Assembly: GCF_026191725.2 (NCBI RefSeq)
Contig: NZ_CP120863.1
Location: forward strand, 1,468,001 to 1,532,000
DNA: 64,000 nt
Source: Roseibium porphyridii
Lineage (GTDB): Bacteria; Pseudomonadota; Alphaproteobacteria; Rhizobiales; Stappiaceae
Reading direction: 5' to 3'
Shown here: piece after piece, positions 40,180 through 49,164 of the stretch
Numbering within the stretch: the stretch's first letter is position 1
How the letters are laid out: the number at the start of each line of letters is the position of its first letter
The notes under the pieces: model-generated
What the model was told of the DNA's origin: nothing
Database searches by the model: none
The model's input: only the letters and a program-made list of their open reading frames with translations
Position numbers and translations under genes: made by a program

Positions 40180-41792
40180 CTGCGGCCTATGACTATATCG
40201 TTGTCGGGGGTGGGTCCGGTGGTGCAGTCGCGGCTGCACGGCTGGTCACAAAAGGCAATGCGCGGGTGCTTCTGCTGGAGGCCGGCCATTCTCATCGGCA
40301 CCCACTCCTGGACATGCCCCCAGGCATCTTCAAAATGATCAATGGGTCCAAGTATATGAGGTACCACAAGACGGTTCCCCAACCGCATCTTGATGGCCGG
40401 GTGCATGACATCCCGCAGGGGCATGTTCTTGGGGGCGGATCTTCGGTCAATGCTCAGGTTTATATGCGCGGCAGACCGGGCGACTATGATGCCTGGAACG
40501 AGCTTCTTCGCGAAAACAACGATAATCCGGGCTGGTCCTGGTCCGATGTGTTGCCGCATTTCAGGGGCATGGAAGCCAATAACCGGTTGGCGGGGGACCT
40601 TCACGGAACTGATGGTGAAGTAAAAGTCTCCGATCCTGGCTATGTCGATACGATGTCTCGCTGGTTTGTCCAGTCGGTACAATCGCTCGGCGAACCTTAC
40701 AATACCGATTTCAACGGAACTTCGCAGCGCGGTGTGGGCTTTTATCAGTTCACCAACCGCAACGGCAGACGCAGCTCGACCGCTTACGCTTTTCTTGAAC
40801 CATTGAAAAACGATAGCCGGCTAACCATCAAGCTTCAGGCTGAGGTGGAGAAGATTATTGTTGAAAACGGGCGGGTCGTCGGTGTCCGGTACCGCGACCA
40901 GAATGGTGTTGAGACAGCTCACGCGGATGGCGAAGTCATTCTCGCGGCCGGTGCACTGGTTACACCCAAGGTTCTGATGTTGTCGGGGATCGGCGATCCG
41001 TCCCATCTTGCAGAGCACGACATCAAGGTGGAAGCGGATCTTCCGGGTGTCGGGCAGAATTTGATCGACCACCCGGAAGTGCCCATCACCGCATATGCCA
41101 ACGGCCCGCACGGCTACTACCGTCAGGGCGAAGGGTGGCGAATGCTGTGGAACGGGATCCAGTACAAGGTATTCGGCAGCGGACGCATAACATCAGCGGG
41201 TGTCGAGGCCGGGGCTTTTGTCAATCCGCGTGATCGAACTGAAAACCCGACGATCCAGGCTTTTTGCGTGCCGATCGTCTATCTTGACCGCGATGCGCAG
41301 TCTGAACTGAAAGATGGCTACGGCGTCACCGTTACAACGGTGGTTGTAAAGCCGAAATCTCGTGGAGAGGTAAAACTGGCATCTGCCGATCCTGCCGACA
41401 TGCCGATCGTGTGCCCCAATCTTCTGAAGCACGAAGAGGATATGGAGGAGATGATCGCCGGGCAGCGGTTTTTCCTGGAAGCGTTTCGCACCGACCCGCT
41501 TGCCTCCAGATTGCAACGGGTTGCTATCCCCGATGCAGCCGACACATCCGATGATGCGCTCAGGCAGCATTGCAAGAGGTTTGTCAAAACAAACTACCAT
41601 CCCGCCGGTACGGCCCGGATGGGGGCGGACGGCGACACCATGGCGGTCCTTGATGCCAAACTCAGGGTGCGCGGTGTCGAGGGACTGCGCGTTTGCGATA
41701 TGTCTGCTGTTCCGGATATCAATGCGGGCAATACAAATGCGCCGGCAATGATGCTGGGCTCAAGATGCGCTGAGTTTGTGCTGCAGCAATAA
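40176..41792 (+). CDS. GMC-family FAD oxidoreductase (choline dehydrogenase-like)
   Basis: Encodes 538 residues. The N-terminal FAD loop is VVGGGSGGAVAAARL, the GMC signature 1 is around HVLGGGSSVNAQVYMRG (about residue 85), signature 2 is GALVTPKVLMLSGIG (about residue 255), and the catalytic His lies in YHPAGTARMG (about residue 475). It oxidises an alcohol or sugar C-OH with FAD and passes electrons to quinone or oxygen. Its coupling to the FCD-GntR gene places it in the same sugar regulon. The substrate is not evident; choline is unlikely in this context. Confidence 0.9.
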   Translation: MTAAYDYIVVGGGSGGAVAAARLVTKGNARVLLLEAGHSHRHPLLDMPPGIFKMINGSKYMRYHKTVPQPHLDGRVHDIPQGHVLGGGSSVNAQVYMRGRPGDYDAWNELLRENNDNPGWSWSDVLPHFRGMEANNRLAGDLHGTDGEVKVSDPGYVDTMSRWFVQSVQSLGEPYNTDFNGTSQRGVGFYQFTNRNGRRSSTAYAFLEPLKNDSRLTIKLQAEVEKIIVENGRVVGVRYRDQNGVETAHADGEVILAAGALVTPKVLMLSGIGDPSHLAEHDIKVEADLPGVGQNLIDHPEVPITAYANGPHGYYRQGEGWRMLWNGIQYKVFGSGRITSAGVEAGAFVNPRDRTENPTIQAFCVPIVYLDRDAQSELKDGYGVTVTTVVVKPKSRGEVKLASADPADMPIVCPNLLKHEEDMEEMIAGQRFFLEAFRTDPLASRLQRVAIPDAADTSDDALRQHCKRFVKTNYHPAGTARMGADGDTMAVLDAKLRVRGVEGLRVCDMSAVPDINAGNTNAPAMMLGSRCAEFVLQQ

Positions 41793-41820
41793 CCCGCATG
41801 CCCTAGGCACCCGGCGGAGT

Positions 41821-42480
41821 TCAGATGCCGAGCGCGCGCATCTGTTGCGACATTTGCGTGAATGATCCGGCAACGTGCTTGTTGATCGCCGCTTCAGCGC
41901 GTGCCGCGTCATGCGCCTTGAATGCCGCGATCAGCTCCCGATGCTCTTCCATGATCGTCTGATACCGGACCGGGCTGATTCTCAGTTTTGCACCGTGGAC
42001 ATTCAACGCGGTGCGCAGCTTCCTCCAGAGATCGGCCGCGACGTGATTGTAGTGCTGGCGACAAATCGCCCAATGAAATTCAATATCCAGCTTTCGAAAG
42101 GCAATCAGATCAGCAGTTGGCAGTTCCTCGATCCGCCGCTGAATGTCTTCCATCTCCTCAATCATTTCCGGCTGGGCGTAGTCGGCGAACCAGGAAACAA
42201 AATAGGGCTCCAGCAACTGAAGCACTTCGAAGATATTCTGAATGGTATTGGCATCCGCCTGCTTGACCACCGCGCCGCGGTTTGGGTGAATTTCAACAAA
42301 CCCTTCACCTTGCAGTAGGCGCAGTACTTCGCGAACGGGGCTTGTGCTCACGCCGAAGCGATTGGCCAGCTCCGACACTTTCAGTCTTTGACCGGCCTCA
42401 AGACGACCCGTTGAGATCTCGTCGAGCACTGCTTCATATAACGAAGCTTCCTGGTCATCGGATTTGCTGAATGCGCTCAT
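41821..42480 (-). CDS. GntR-family regulator with FCD sensor domain
   Basis: ATG 42480 follows GAAGGGAA; 219 residues. Winged helix: LKVSELANRFGVSTSPVREVLRLLQGEG; the FCD domain begins near residue 85 with metal-site residues in FRKLDIEFHWAIC and EEHRELIAAF. Divergent from a galactonate-dehydratase-like enolase and its importer operon, with a paired GTCGAC-type site in the gap, so it is the probable local regulator responding to a sugar acid. Confidence 0.92.
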   Translation of the reverse strand: MSAFSKSDDQEASLYEAVLDEISTGRLEAGQRLKVSELANRFGVSTSPVREVLRLLQGEGFVEIHPNRGAVVKQADANTIQNIFEVLQLLEPYFVSWFADYAQPEMIEEMEDIQRRIEELPTADLIAFRKLDIEFHWAICRQHYNHVAADLWRKLRTALNVHGAKLRISPVRYQTIMEEHRELIAAFKAHDAARAEAAINKHVAGSFTQMSQQMRALGI

Positions 42481-42615
42481 GCTTTCCCTTCGGTGACGTG
42501 TCGTCCGCGCGTCATTGGTAGCAACCGAAACGCGTCCGCTCAATCCGTAGTTTTGATCTTTTGCTGCACTTTGTTCGTGAATATACAGAAAAAGGTACGT
42601 CAAAAACATAAATAA

Positions 42616-42643
42616 AGTCGACTAAATTAAAAAAATAGTCGAC
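42616..42643. promoter_or_regulatory. Paired AGTCGACT-type sites, candidate FCD-GntR operator
   Basis: GTCGACTA (42617-42624) and TAGTCGAC (42636-42643) form an inverted repeat around 11 A/T-only bases. Each arm is itself palindromic (GTCGAC), with centres 21 bp apart, two helical turns. It lies in the 215-bp divergent gap, 52 bp before the enolase start, where a repressor would block the promoter. Confidence 0.7.
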
Positions 42644-42695
42644 GATTTGAAATTGTTGGTGTAGCTTGCCTGCAATTGGAAGAGAGGTAAACGAC

Positions 42696-43916
42696 ATGAA
42701 AGAGGCTTCAGGAGTTGTTGACTATGAGGCAACGCCAGTCTCGCGGGGATGGGAGGATCGCGCAGCGCGGATTGCATCCATCACGCCCTTTGTCGTTCGT
42801 GTGGGCAAACGAAATCAGTTGCTGGTCAAGCTGGTGACGGAAGACGGATTGCATGGTTGGGGTGAAAGCGGCCTTTCCGGACGGGAAGGGGCGGTCTCGG
42901 CAGCGATCGATCATTTTGCTTCCTTTCTTCTGGGTCAGGATTCCAGGCGCATCGGCCGGATATGGCAGGAATGCTACCGCAGTCAGTATTTTGAAGGTGG
43001 CAGGGTCCTGACGGCGGCTCTTTCCGCAATCGACATCGCGCTGCATGATGTTCTGGGTAAGCGGCTGGGCGTACCGGTCTATCAATTGCTCGGCGGTCGG
43101 CAGCGAGATGTCGTTCCGACATTCGCGAGCACTATGGCGACAACGCGCTCTGAGCTGCTGAGGCAAAGCCGTGAACTCGTGCAGGCGGGATGGGATTGCA
43201 TAAGGATCTATCCGTCGAACTTCAGAGACAATGTGACTTTCGACCCGAAGGCCGGTCTTGGGGATGTGGCCGGAGATCTGATTGAAATCAGAAAGGAATT
43301 CGGACACGCGGTCACGCTAGGCATCGACATGCACCACCGGTTGAGTGTTGCTGAGGCCGCCAGCTTCTGCGCCATGCTGCCAGCCGGTACACTGGACTTT
43401 CTGGAAGAGCCCATTCGCAGCGAAGCGCCGGAGGCGTATGCATCGCTGCGTACGATGACAAATATCCCTTTTGCTGTCGGTGAGGAGTTCGCATCAAAAT
43501 GGGCTGCCGCTCCCTTTCTGGAGCAGGGGCTGACGCAATATATGCGTCTCGATATCTGCAATATCGGTGGCTTCACCGAGGCGATGAAGGTCGCGGGCTG
43601 GTCAGAGCGGTTCTACATCGACTTGATGCCCCACAATCCGCTTGGGCCCATCTGCACGGCCGCAACCGTTCACATGTCAGCGGCTGTGTCTAATTTCAGC
43701 TGGCTGGAAACGCGCCAATCTCCGGTCGAGGATCTCGGATTTCACGATCCCGCATTGTTTCCCGTTCAGCCCGTTCTGGATGGCCCCAATTATCAAATTC
43801 CCGAAGGACCCGGACTGGGAGTGGAGGTCGACGAAGAAGCGATCTCCGGTCAAAGCCCGGCTCATGTTGAAGCGCCGCACCTGCGGCACCCGGATGGTTC
43901 GGTCACCAATTGGTGA
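42696..43916 (+). CDS. Enolase-superfamily sugar-acid dehydratase, galactonate dehydratase-like
   Basis: ATG 42696 (AGAGG upstream) gives 406 residues. The layout fits the DgoD/RspA branch: D211-x-H213 (GIDMHHRLS) supplies a metal ligand and a catalytic His, E237/E238 (LEEP) and E263 (GEE) complete the metal site, and H313 in MPHNPLGP is the second acid/base. The first catalytic strand reads IRIYPSN instead of KxK, as in the His-based subgroup. The likely reaction is loss of water from an aldonate. The last 30 residues (ISGQSPAHVEAPHLRHPDGS) form a tail that often contacts the neighbouring subunit. First gene of a seven-gene operon. Confidence 0.9.
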   Translation: MKEASGVVDYEATPVSRGWEDRAARIASITPFVVRVGKRNQLLVKLVTEDGLHGWGESGLSGREGAVSAAIDHFASFLLGQDSRRIGRIWQECYRSQYFEGGRVLTAALSAIDIALHDVLGKRLGVPVYQLLGGRQRDVVPTFASTMATTRSELLRQSRELVQAGWDCIRIYPSNFRDNVTFDPKAGLGDVAGDLIEIRKEFGHAVTLGIDMHHRLSVAEAASFCAMLPAGTLDFLEEPIRSEAPEAYASLRTMTNIPFAVGEEFASKWAAAPFLEQGLTQYMRLDICNIGGFTEAMKVAGWSERFYIDLMPHNPLGPICTAATVHMSAAVSNFSWLETRQSPVEDLGFHDPALFPVQPVLDGPNYQIPEGPGLGVEVDEEAISGQSPAHVEAPHLRHPDGSVTNW

Positions 43917-43952
43917 CGGTTCGAATTCTCTTTGCTGATAGAGGAGGAGCAA

Positions 43953-45893
43953 ATGAGTAAGCAGAGAAACTTGAAGTCTGTTCTGATCGGTAGCGTTGCC
44001 ATGGCATCCCTGACGATGCTGCACATGGGAACTGCTCTTGCAGCGGACTTCAAGGAAGCACCGCAACTTGCCGAAAAGGTCAAGGCGGGGGAGCTTCCAA
44101 GTGTTGAAGAAAGACTGCCAAAGTCACCTTTGGTAATGGAACCGATCACCAGTGTTGGCGAATATGGCGGTACCTTGCGCCGTGCCATTCTTGGCGGCGG
44201 GGATCAGCACAATATCGTGCGCTTGATTGGATCTGAGAACCTGGTGCGCTGGAGCCCCAACTGGTCTTCCATTGAACCGAATATCGCAGAAAGCTTTGAG
44301 GTGTCCGACGACGCCACCACCTTCACGTTCAAGCTGCGTGACGGCATGAAATGGTCGGATGGCGAGCCGTTCACGGCCGATGACATCATGTTCTGGTATG
44401 AGGTTCTGCTTGATGAGCGGCTGACACCGAGCAAGCACCCGAATTTTGTCGAAACGGCAGGTCCGGTGCAGGTCAAAAAGATTGACGACACGACGGTCGA
44501 GTTCAAGTTTGAGGAGCCGAATGGACTGTTCCTGCAGAACATGGCCTACGGGTTCGGATATTACGTCGTCAACTTTCCGAAGCATTATCTCGCTCAATTC
44601 CATATCGATCACAATCCGGACGTTCAGAAGCTGGTGGATGCAGAGCCGGCGGCAGCAGATTGGGTTCAGCTGTTCAATCTGAAGGCCGGTCCCATGCACA
44701 CGCCCATTTTCTGGCAAAATGCCGACCGTCCGACGCTGCACCCCTGGCATCTGAAGAATGGCTACGGCGCAACAGAAAGGGTCGTTGCCGAGCGCAATCC
44801 CTATTTCTGGAAGGTCGATCCGGATGGCCAGCAGCTGCCATACATCGATCAGATTACCTGGGACCAGGTGGAAGACGTTGAAGCCATCTTGCTGAAAGCG
44901 TTCAACGGAGAGATTGACTACATGGCGCGCCATATCGGTCGGCCGGTCAATCTGGCGGCGCTGACCGACAACAAGGACAGGGGTAAATACGACTTCTATC
45001 AGGTTGGAGACATTCCTGGCAGCCAGACAGCGCTCATGTTCAACCTAAACAATGCAGATCCGGTCAAAAACGAGATCGTCAACAATCTCGATTTCCGCAA
45101 GGCCGTCAGCCACGCGGTTGACCGCGAAGCGATCAACGACATTGTGTATCTCGGTGCGGGAAATCCGGTTCAAACAGCGCCGCATCCCCTGTCTCCGTTC
45201 TACAACGAAGAATGGGCAAAGCACTCCACAAGCTATGACCCGGAAAAGGCCGGTGCCCTGCTCGACAGCATCGGGCTGGACAAGAAGGACGAGGATGGTT
45301 TTCGACTGGGGCCTGATGGCGAACGGTTCACCCTTGTGTTTCTGGTCGCTGATGTATTCGGCTGGCAATACCCGGACGTGATGGAACTTGTTGCCGGTTA
45401 CGCCAAGGATGTCGGTCTCGACTTCCAGGTCAGGGCAAGTGACAGGTCTCGCCTGTTCGAGATTGTCAGTTCCGGTGAACATGACGCTTATCTTTGGAAC
45501 TGCCCGGGTGGACTGGTTGATGCCTACGCCAATCCGGACTGTTACCTGCCGCGTGGCCAGGCAGTGTTCTGGGCTCCCAAATGGGCAGCCTGGGGTGCGG
45601 ATCCGAGCACCGGAACGGAGCCTCCGGAAGAGATCAAGGAACTCTTTGAGATCTACCGCGGTGTGACTTCGACTGCCGACCCTGCAAAACAGGAAGAGTC
45701 GCTGGTGAAACTCATCGACAGTGCCAGCAAGCAATTGCTGACAGTGGGGCTTATCCAGAGCAACGGTGCCTTTGGTATCGCAAGGAACAATTTGCGCAAC
45801 CATGTGGACCCGATGCCAATTGCCGGCCAGCTGTGGACGCCGGCGCCCTATACGTCTCAGTTTTACTTCGAAGGCGGCGACAATCTGCCATAA
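43953..45893 (+). CDS. Family-5 extracellular solute-binding protein of an Opp/Dpp-type ABC importer
   Basis: ATG 43953 follows GAGGAGG; 646 residues. The signal peptide ends in ALA near residue 31. The SBP_bac_5 body is long for a peptide binder (E. coli OppA 543); TFTFKLRDGMKWSDGEPFTADDI is the family signature region. Long members of this family in Rhizobiales and Thermotoga often bind oligosaccharides. Given the enolase before it and the sulfatase after the importer, a (sulfated) oligosaccharide or glycoside is more likely than a peptide, but this is inference. Confidence 0.88.
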   Translation: MSKQRNLKSVLIGSVAMASLTMLHMGTALAADFKEAPQLAEKVKAGELPSVEERLPKSPLVMEPITSVGEYGGTLRRAILGGGDQHNIVRLIGSENLVRWSPNWSSIEPNIAESFEVSDDATTFTFKLRDGMKWSDGEPFTADDIMFWYEVLLDERLTPSKHPNFVETAGPVQVKKIDDTTVEFKFEEPNGLFLQNMAYGFGYYVVNFPKHYLAQFHIDHNPDVQKLVDAEPAAADWVQLFNLKAGPMHTPIFWQNADRPTLHPWHLKNGYGATERVVAERNPYFWKVDPDGQQLPYIDQITWDQVEDVEAILLKAFNGEIDYMARHIGRPVNLAALTDNKDRGKYDFYQVGDIPGSQTALMFNLNNADPVKNEIVNNLDFRKAVSHAVDREAINDIVYLGAGNPVQTAPHPLSPFYNEEWAKHSTSYDPEKAGALLDSIGLDKKDEDGFRLGPDGERFTLVFLVADVFGWQYPDVMELVAGYAKDVGLDFQVRASDRSRLFEIVSSGEHDAYLWNCPGGLVDAYANPDCYLPRGQAVFWAPKWAAWGADPSTGTEPPEEIKELFEIYRGVTSTADPAKQEESLVKLIDSASKQLLTVGLIQSNGAFGIARNNLRNHVDPMPIAGQLWTPAPYTSQFYFEGGDNLP

Positions 45894-45940
45894 GTAAACT
45901 TGCCACCCGGTTTCTCAATGTTGCGACCGGGTGCACTCCA

Positions 45941-45981
45941 CCGCGAGGTTTGCCATGTCCTCCCGGCACCTCGCGGTTTTT
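45941..45981 (+). terminator. Intrinsic-terminator-like hairpin between binding-protein and permease genes
   Basis: CCGCGAGGT (45941-45949) pairs perfectly with ACCTCGCGG (45968-45976) and is followed at once by TTTTT (45977-45981). A weaker 8-bp stem CACCCGGT/ACCGGGTG precedes it. Lying inside the operon, 48 bp after the binding-protein stop, it should let only part of the transcripts continue into the membrane genes. Confidence 0.72.
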
Positions 45982-46014
45982 CTCTGGCATCATCCCTGGC
46001 GGGCAACATCGGAT

Positions 46015-46998
46015 ATGTTTGGCTTTTTATACCGGCGCCTTCTTTACATGATCCCGACCGTCTTTTTGATTTCGGTCGTGACCTTCGTGATCATTCAGCT
46101 GCCACCTGGTGACTATTTGGACACATTGGCAGCCGAGTTGAGCGATTCCGGCGGCCTTGACGAGGGAACCATGCAGGCGCTGAGGGATCAGTACGGTCTC
46201 GGTCAGCCAATGTATGTTCAATATCTCAAATGGATGTCCCAGATCCTGTTTCACGGCAATTTCGGGATCTCCTTTGAAAAGAACATTCCCGTCAACGACA
46301 TCATCTGGGACAAGCTCGGCTGGACGTTCGCCATTTCGCTGATGACACTTCTTTTCATCTGGATGACAGCCCTTCCGATTGGCATTTATTCTGCCGTTCG
46401 CAAATATTCTGCCGGGGACTATATCGCCACGTTTTTTGGATTCATCGGGCTCGCGGTTCCAAATTTCCTGCTCGCTCTGGTGATGATGTATGTGGCCTTC
46501 AAGTATTTCGGTCAGAGTGTCGGCGGACTTGTCAGCCCGCAATATCTTGGCGAACCCTGGACCTTCGACAAGTTTCTGGATCTTCTGGCGCACATATGGA
46601 TGCCGATCGTGGTTGTCGGCACCTCGGGTGCGGCTGCGTTGATCCGCATCATGCGCGCCAACCTCCTGGATGAACTTTACAGGCCGTATGTCGTCACGGC
46701 GCGCGCAAAGGGCATGTCCGAGTTCCAGCTGCTGCTCAAATACCCGGTCCGTGTGGCACTCAATCCGTTCGTCTCGACCATCGGCTGGATCCTTCCGACA
46801 CTTGTGTCCGGGGAAATCATTGTCGCAGTTGTCATGAACCTGCCAACGACGGGACCGCTTCTCCTCAGGGCATTGCTGGTGCAGGACATGTATCTCGCGG
46901 GATCACTCATCCTCCTGGTCAGCATACTGACCGTGATCGGTACACTTGTCTCCGACTTGCTGCTTGCCTGGATTGATCCGAGGATTCGCTATCAATGA
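46015..46998 (+). CDS. Opp/Dpp-type ABC transporter permease 1
   Basis: I chose ATG 46015 (327 residues, MFGFLYRRLLYMIPTVFLIS) because in-frame starts further upstream would translate through the terminator-like hairpin. The first helix and the following QLPPGDYLDTLAAEL segment match DppB/OppB; the EAA loop towards the ATPase is near residue 225 (YVVTARAKGMSEFQLLLKYP). About six membrane helices. Stop overlaps the next permease by 4 bp. Confidence 0.9.
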   Translation: MFGFLYRRLLYMIPTVFLISVVTFVIIQLPPGDYLDTLAAELSDSGGLDEGTMQALRDQYGLGQPMYVQYLKWMSQILFHGNFGISFEKNIPVNDIIWDKLGWTFAISLMTLLFIWMTALPIGIYSAVRKYSAGDYIATFFGFIGLAVPNFLLALVMMYVAFKYFGQSVGGLVSPQYLGEPWTFDKFLDLLAHIWMPIVVVGTSGAAALIRIMRANLLDELYRPYVVTARAKGMSEFQLLLKYPVRVALNPFVSTIGWILPTLVSGEIIVAVVMNLPTTGPLLLRALLVQDMYLAGSLILLVSILTVIGTLVSDLLLAWIDPRIRYQ

Positions 46999-48137
46999 CC
47001 GTTGAAACAACGCTTGGGCCGTCGGGCACTGAAGAACAACACACCCCGGAGCTGCTGGGTCCCTGGGCTCTCATGTGGCGCAAATTCCGTCGTCATCGTG
47101 TTGCCTATGTCAGTCTCTGGATCACCGGTCTCATCTATTTCATGGCCTTGTTCGGCGATTTTCTAGCGCCGGAAAAGATCGACGAGACCAACCGGCGGGG
47201 CATTTTCGTTCCTCCGCAGGGCATTCACTTCCTGGTGACAGACGAGGATGGCAAGCGCTCTTTCCAGCTTCATGCCAAAGCGTTGAAAATGCAGGTGGAC
47301 CGGGCGACAATGCGGCGCAGCTATGTCGAAGACCCGAACAAGATCATCCCGCTCGGTTTTTTCGTGGAAGGCTACAGCTACGAGATCCTGGGTCTGATAC
47401 CGTCCAAGACGCATTTCTTCGGCCCGAAGAACCCACGTGACATTGTGTATTTCCTCGGATCGGACAGGTTGGGCCGGGATATCCTTAGCCGCATCATTAT
47501 CGGTACGAAGATTTCCATGTCGATCGGGCTTGTCGGCATTGTCGTCTCGCTGGTGATCGGCGTGTCGTTGGGTGGCCTCTCCGGCTACTACGGCGGATGG
47601 GTCGATACCCTCATTCAGCGCCTGATCGAGTTTTTGCGGTCTATACCCACCATACCTTTATGGATGGGACTTGCCGCGGCGATCCCGCTCGGATGGCCAC
47701 CGCTTTACACCTATTTCGTGGTTACCATTATTGTTTCGATGATCGGGTGGACCAGCCTTGCGCGCGAGGTTCGAGGCAAATTCCTCTCGCTCAGAAATGA
47801 AGACTTCATCACGGCGGCCCGCCTTGACGGTTTGACGGATTGGGAGGTCATCCGCAAACACATGGTGCCTTCGTTCTCCAGTCACATCATCGCCTCTTTG
47901 ACCCTGGCCGTTCCGCTGATGATCCTGGCCGAGACGTCCCTGTCCTTTCTTGGCATAGGGCTTCAGCCGCCCATCGTGTCGTGGGGAACGCTTTTGAAAG
48001 AGGCACAGAACATCCGTTCGATCATTGAAGCACCCTGGCTGCTGATTGCGCCGGGAACGATGATCGTGATTGCCGTTCTGGCACTCAACTTTCTGGGAGA
48101 CGGCCTTCGTGATGCCGCTGATCCGCATGCACACTGA
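46995..48137 (+). CDS. Opp/Dpp-type ABC transporter permease 2
   Basis: Encodes 380 residues of the DppC/OppC type, longer than usual (about 300) because of a roughly 90-residue periplasmic insert between helix 1 and helix 2 (from FLAPEKIDETNRRGIF to SKTHFFGPKNPRD). The EAA loop is ITAARLDGLTDWEVIRKHMV near residue 275. Overlaps permease 1 by 4 bp and the first ATPase gene by 26 bp. Confidence 0.9.
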   Translation: MTVETTLGPSGTEEQHTPELLGPWALMWRKFRRHRVAYVSLWITGLIYFMALFGDFLAPEKIDETNRRGIFVPPQGIHFLVTDEDGKRSFQLHAKALKMQVDRATMRRSYVEDPNKIIPLGFFVEGYSYEILGLIPSKTHFFGPKNPRDIVYFLGSDRLGRDILSRIIIGTKISMSIGLVGIVVSLVIGVSLGGLSGYYGGWVDTLIQRLIEFLRSIPTIPLWMGLAAAIPLGWPPLYTYFVVTIIVSMIGWTSLAREVRGKFLSLRNEDFITAARLDGLTDWEVIRKHMVPSFSSHIIASLTLAVPLMILAETSLSFLGIGLQPPIVSWGTLLKEAQNIRSIIEAPWLLIAPGTMIVIAVLALNFLGDGLRDAADPHAH

Positions 48138-49164
48138 ACCAGACCAGACAAGACAAAACGCGCAGCCGCTGGTCGAGATCCGGGGTCTGAAGACGCATTT
48201 CTTTACCGACGATGGGGTGGTGAAGGCAGTCGAAGGTGTCGATCTGGACATTCACGCAAACAGAACGCACTGCATATTGGGTGAGTCCGGATGCGGCAAG
48301 TCGATCATGGCACGCTCGATCCTCCGGATTGTTGATGCGCCGGGCAAGATCGTGGAGGGCAGCATCACTTACCGGCCCGGAGACGGGCGTTCTGTCGACC
48401 TTGCGAAAATGCGTCCTGGCTCGCGGGATCTTCGCGAAATCCGCGGACAGGACATTGCCATGATTTTCCAGGAGCCGATGTCCTCACTCGGGCCGATTAC
48501 GAAGATTGGAAAGCAGATTGTCGAGACGATCCAGCTGCATCGGCGTGTGAGCAAATTGGAAGCAAAGGAACAGGCGATCGAGTTGCTCGACAAGGTGGGC
48601 ATTCCCCGTCCTTCTGAAAGGTTCGAGGCTTATCCCTTCGAATTGTCGGGGGGCATGCGTCAGCGCGCCATGATCGCCATGGCGCTTTCATGCAGGCCGC
48701 GCCTTCTGATTGCCGATGAACCGACCACTGCACTGGATGTCACTACGCAGGCGCAGATCCTTGATCTGATCGCTGAACTGAAGGAAGAGTTGGAGATGGG
48801 CGTCCTGCTCATCACACATGATCTTGGTGTCGTCTCGGAAGTCGCTGAAGACGTTTCGGTCATGTATATGGGCAAAGTCGTCGAGAAGGGCGATGTCTTT
48901 TCGATCTTTGAGGATCCGCGTCATCCCTATACCCAGGCCCTGATGCAGTCAGTTCCGAAACTGGGGATGGAGAAACGCCGCAGGCTGCCGGCGATTAAGG
49001 GGATGGTGCCCCACCCGCTGGCACGACCTTCAGGCTGTGCCTTTCGCACAAGATGCGGCCAGGCCATGGCTGGTATCTGCGACAAGGATGAACCCAGGCT
49101 TTTGAGAACCGGCAAAACGGATGTCGCCTGTTTCCTTTATCAGGAGGAGGCCGCAAATGTCTGA
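48112..49164 (+). CDS. Opp/Dpp-type ABC transporter ATP-binding protein (DppD-like)
   Basis: ATG 48112 (350 residues) has GGGAGA 11 nt upstream; an ATG at 48127 is possible. Motifs: Walker A GESGCGKSIMA (Ile replaces the second Thr/Ser-type residue), Q-loop FQEPMSSLGP, signature LSGGMRQRAMIAMAL, Walker B LLIADEPTTALDV, H-loop THDLGV. The C-terminus carries the oligopeptide-type Cys cluster region CAFRTRCGQAMAGIC, which in DppD/OppD can bind an Fe-S cluster. Overlaps the second ATPase gene by 8 bp. Confidence 0.92.
   Translation: MPLIRMHTEPDQTRQNAQPLVEIRGLKTHFFTDDGVVKAVEGVDLDIHANRTHCILGESGCGKSIMARSILRIVDAPGKIVEGSITYRPGDGRSVDLAKMRPGSRDLREIRGQDIAMIFQEPMSSLGPITKIGKQIVETIQLHRRVSKLEAKEQAIELLDKVGIPRPSERFEAYPFELSGGMRQRAMIAMALSCRPRLLIADEPTTALDVTTQAQILDLIAELKEELEMGVLLITHDLGVVSEVAEDVSVMYMGKVVEKGDVFSIFEDPRHPYTQALMQSVPKLGMEKRRRLPAIKGMVPHPLARPSGCAFRTRCGQAMAGICDKDEPRLLRTGKTDVACFLYQEEAANV

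Noticed and set aside
48112..48137. Frameshift or fusion between permease 2 and the first ATPase
   Set aside because: The 26-bp overlap is compatible with two normal-length proteins and a ribosome site ahead of the ATPase start.
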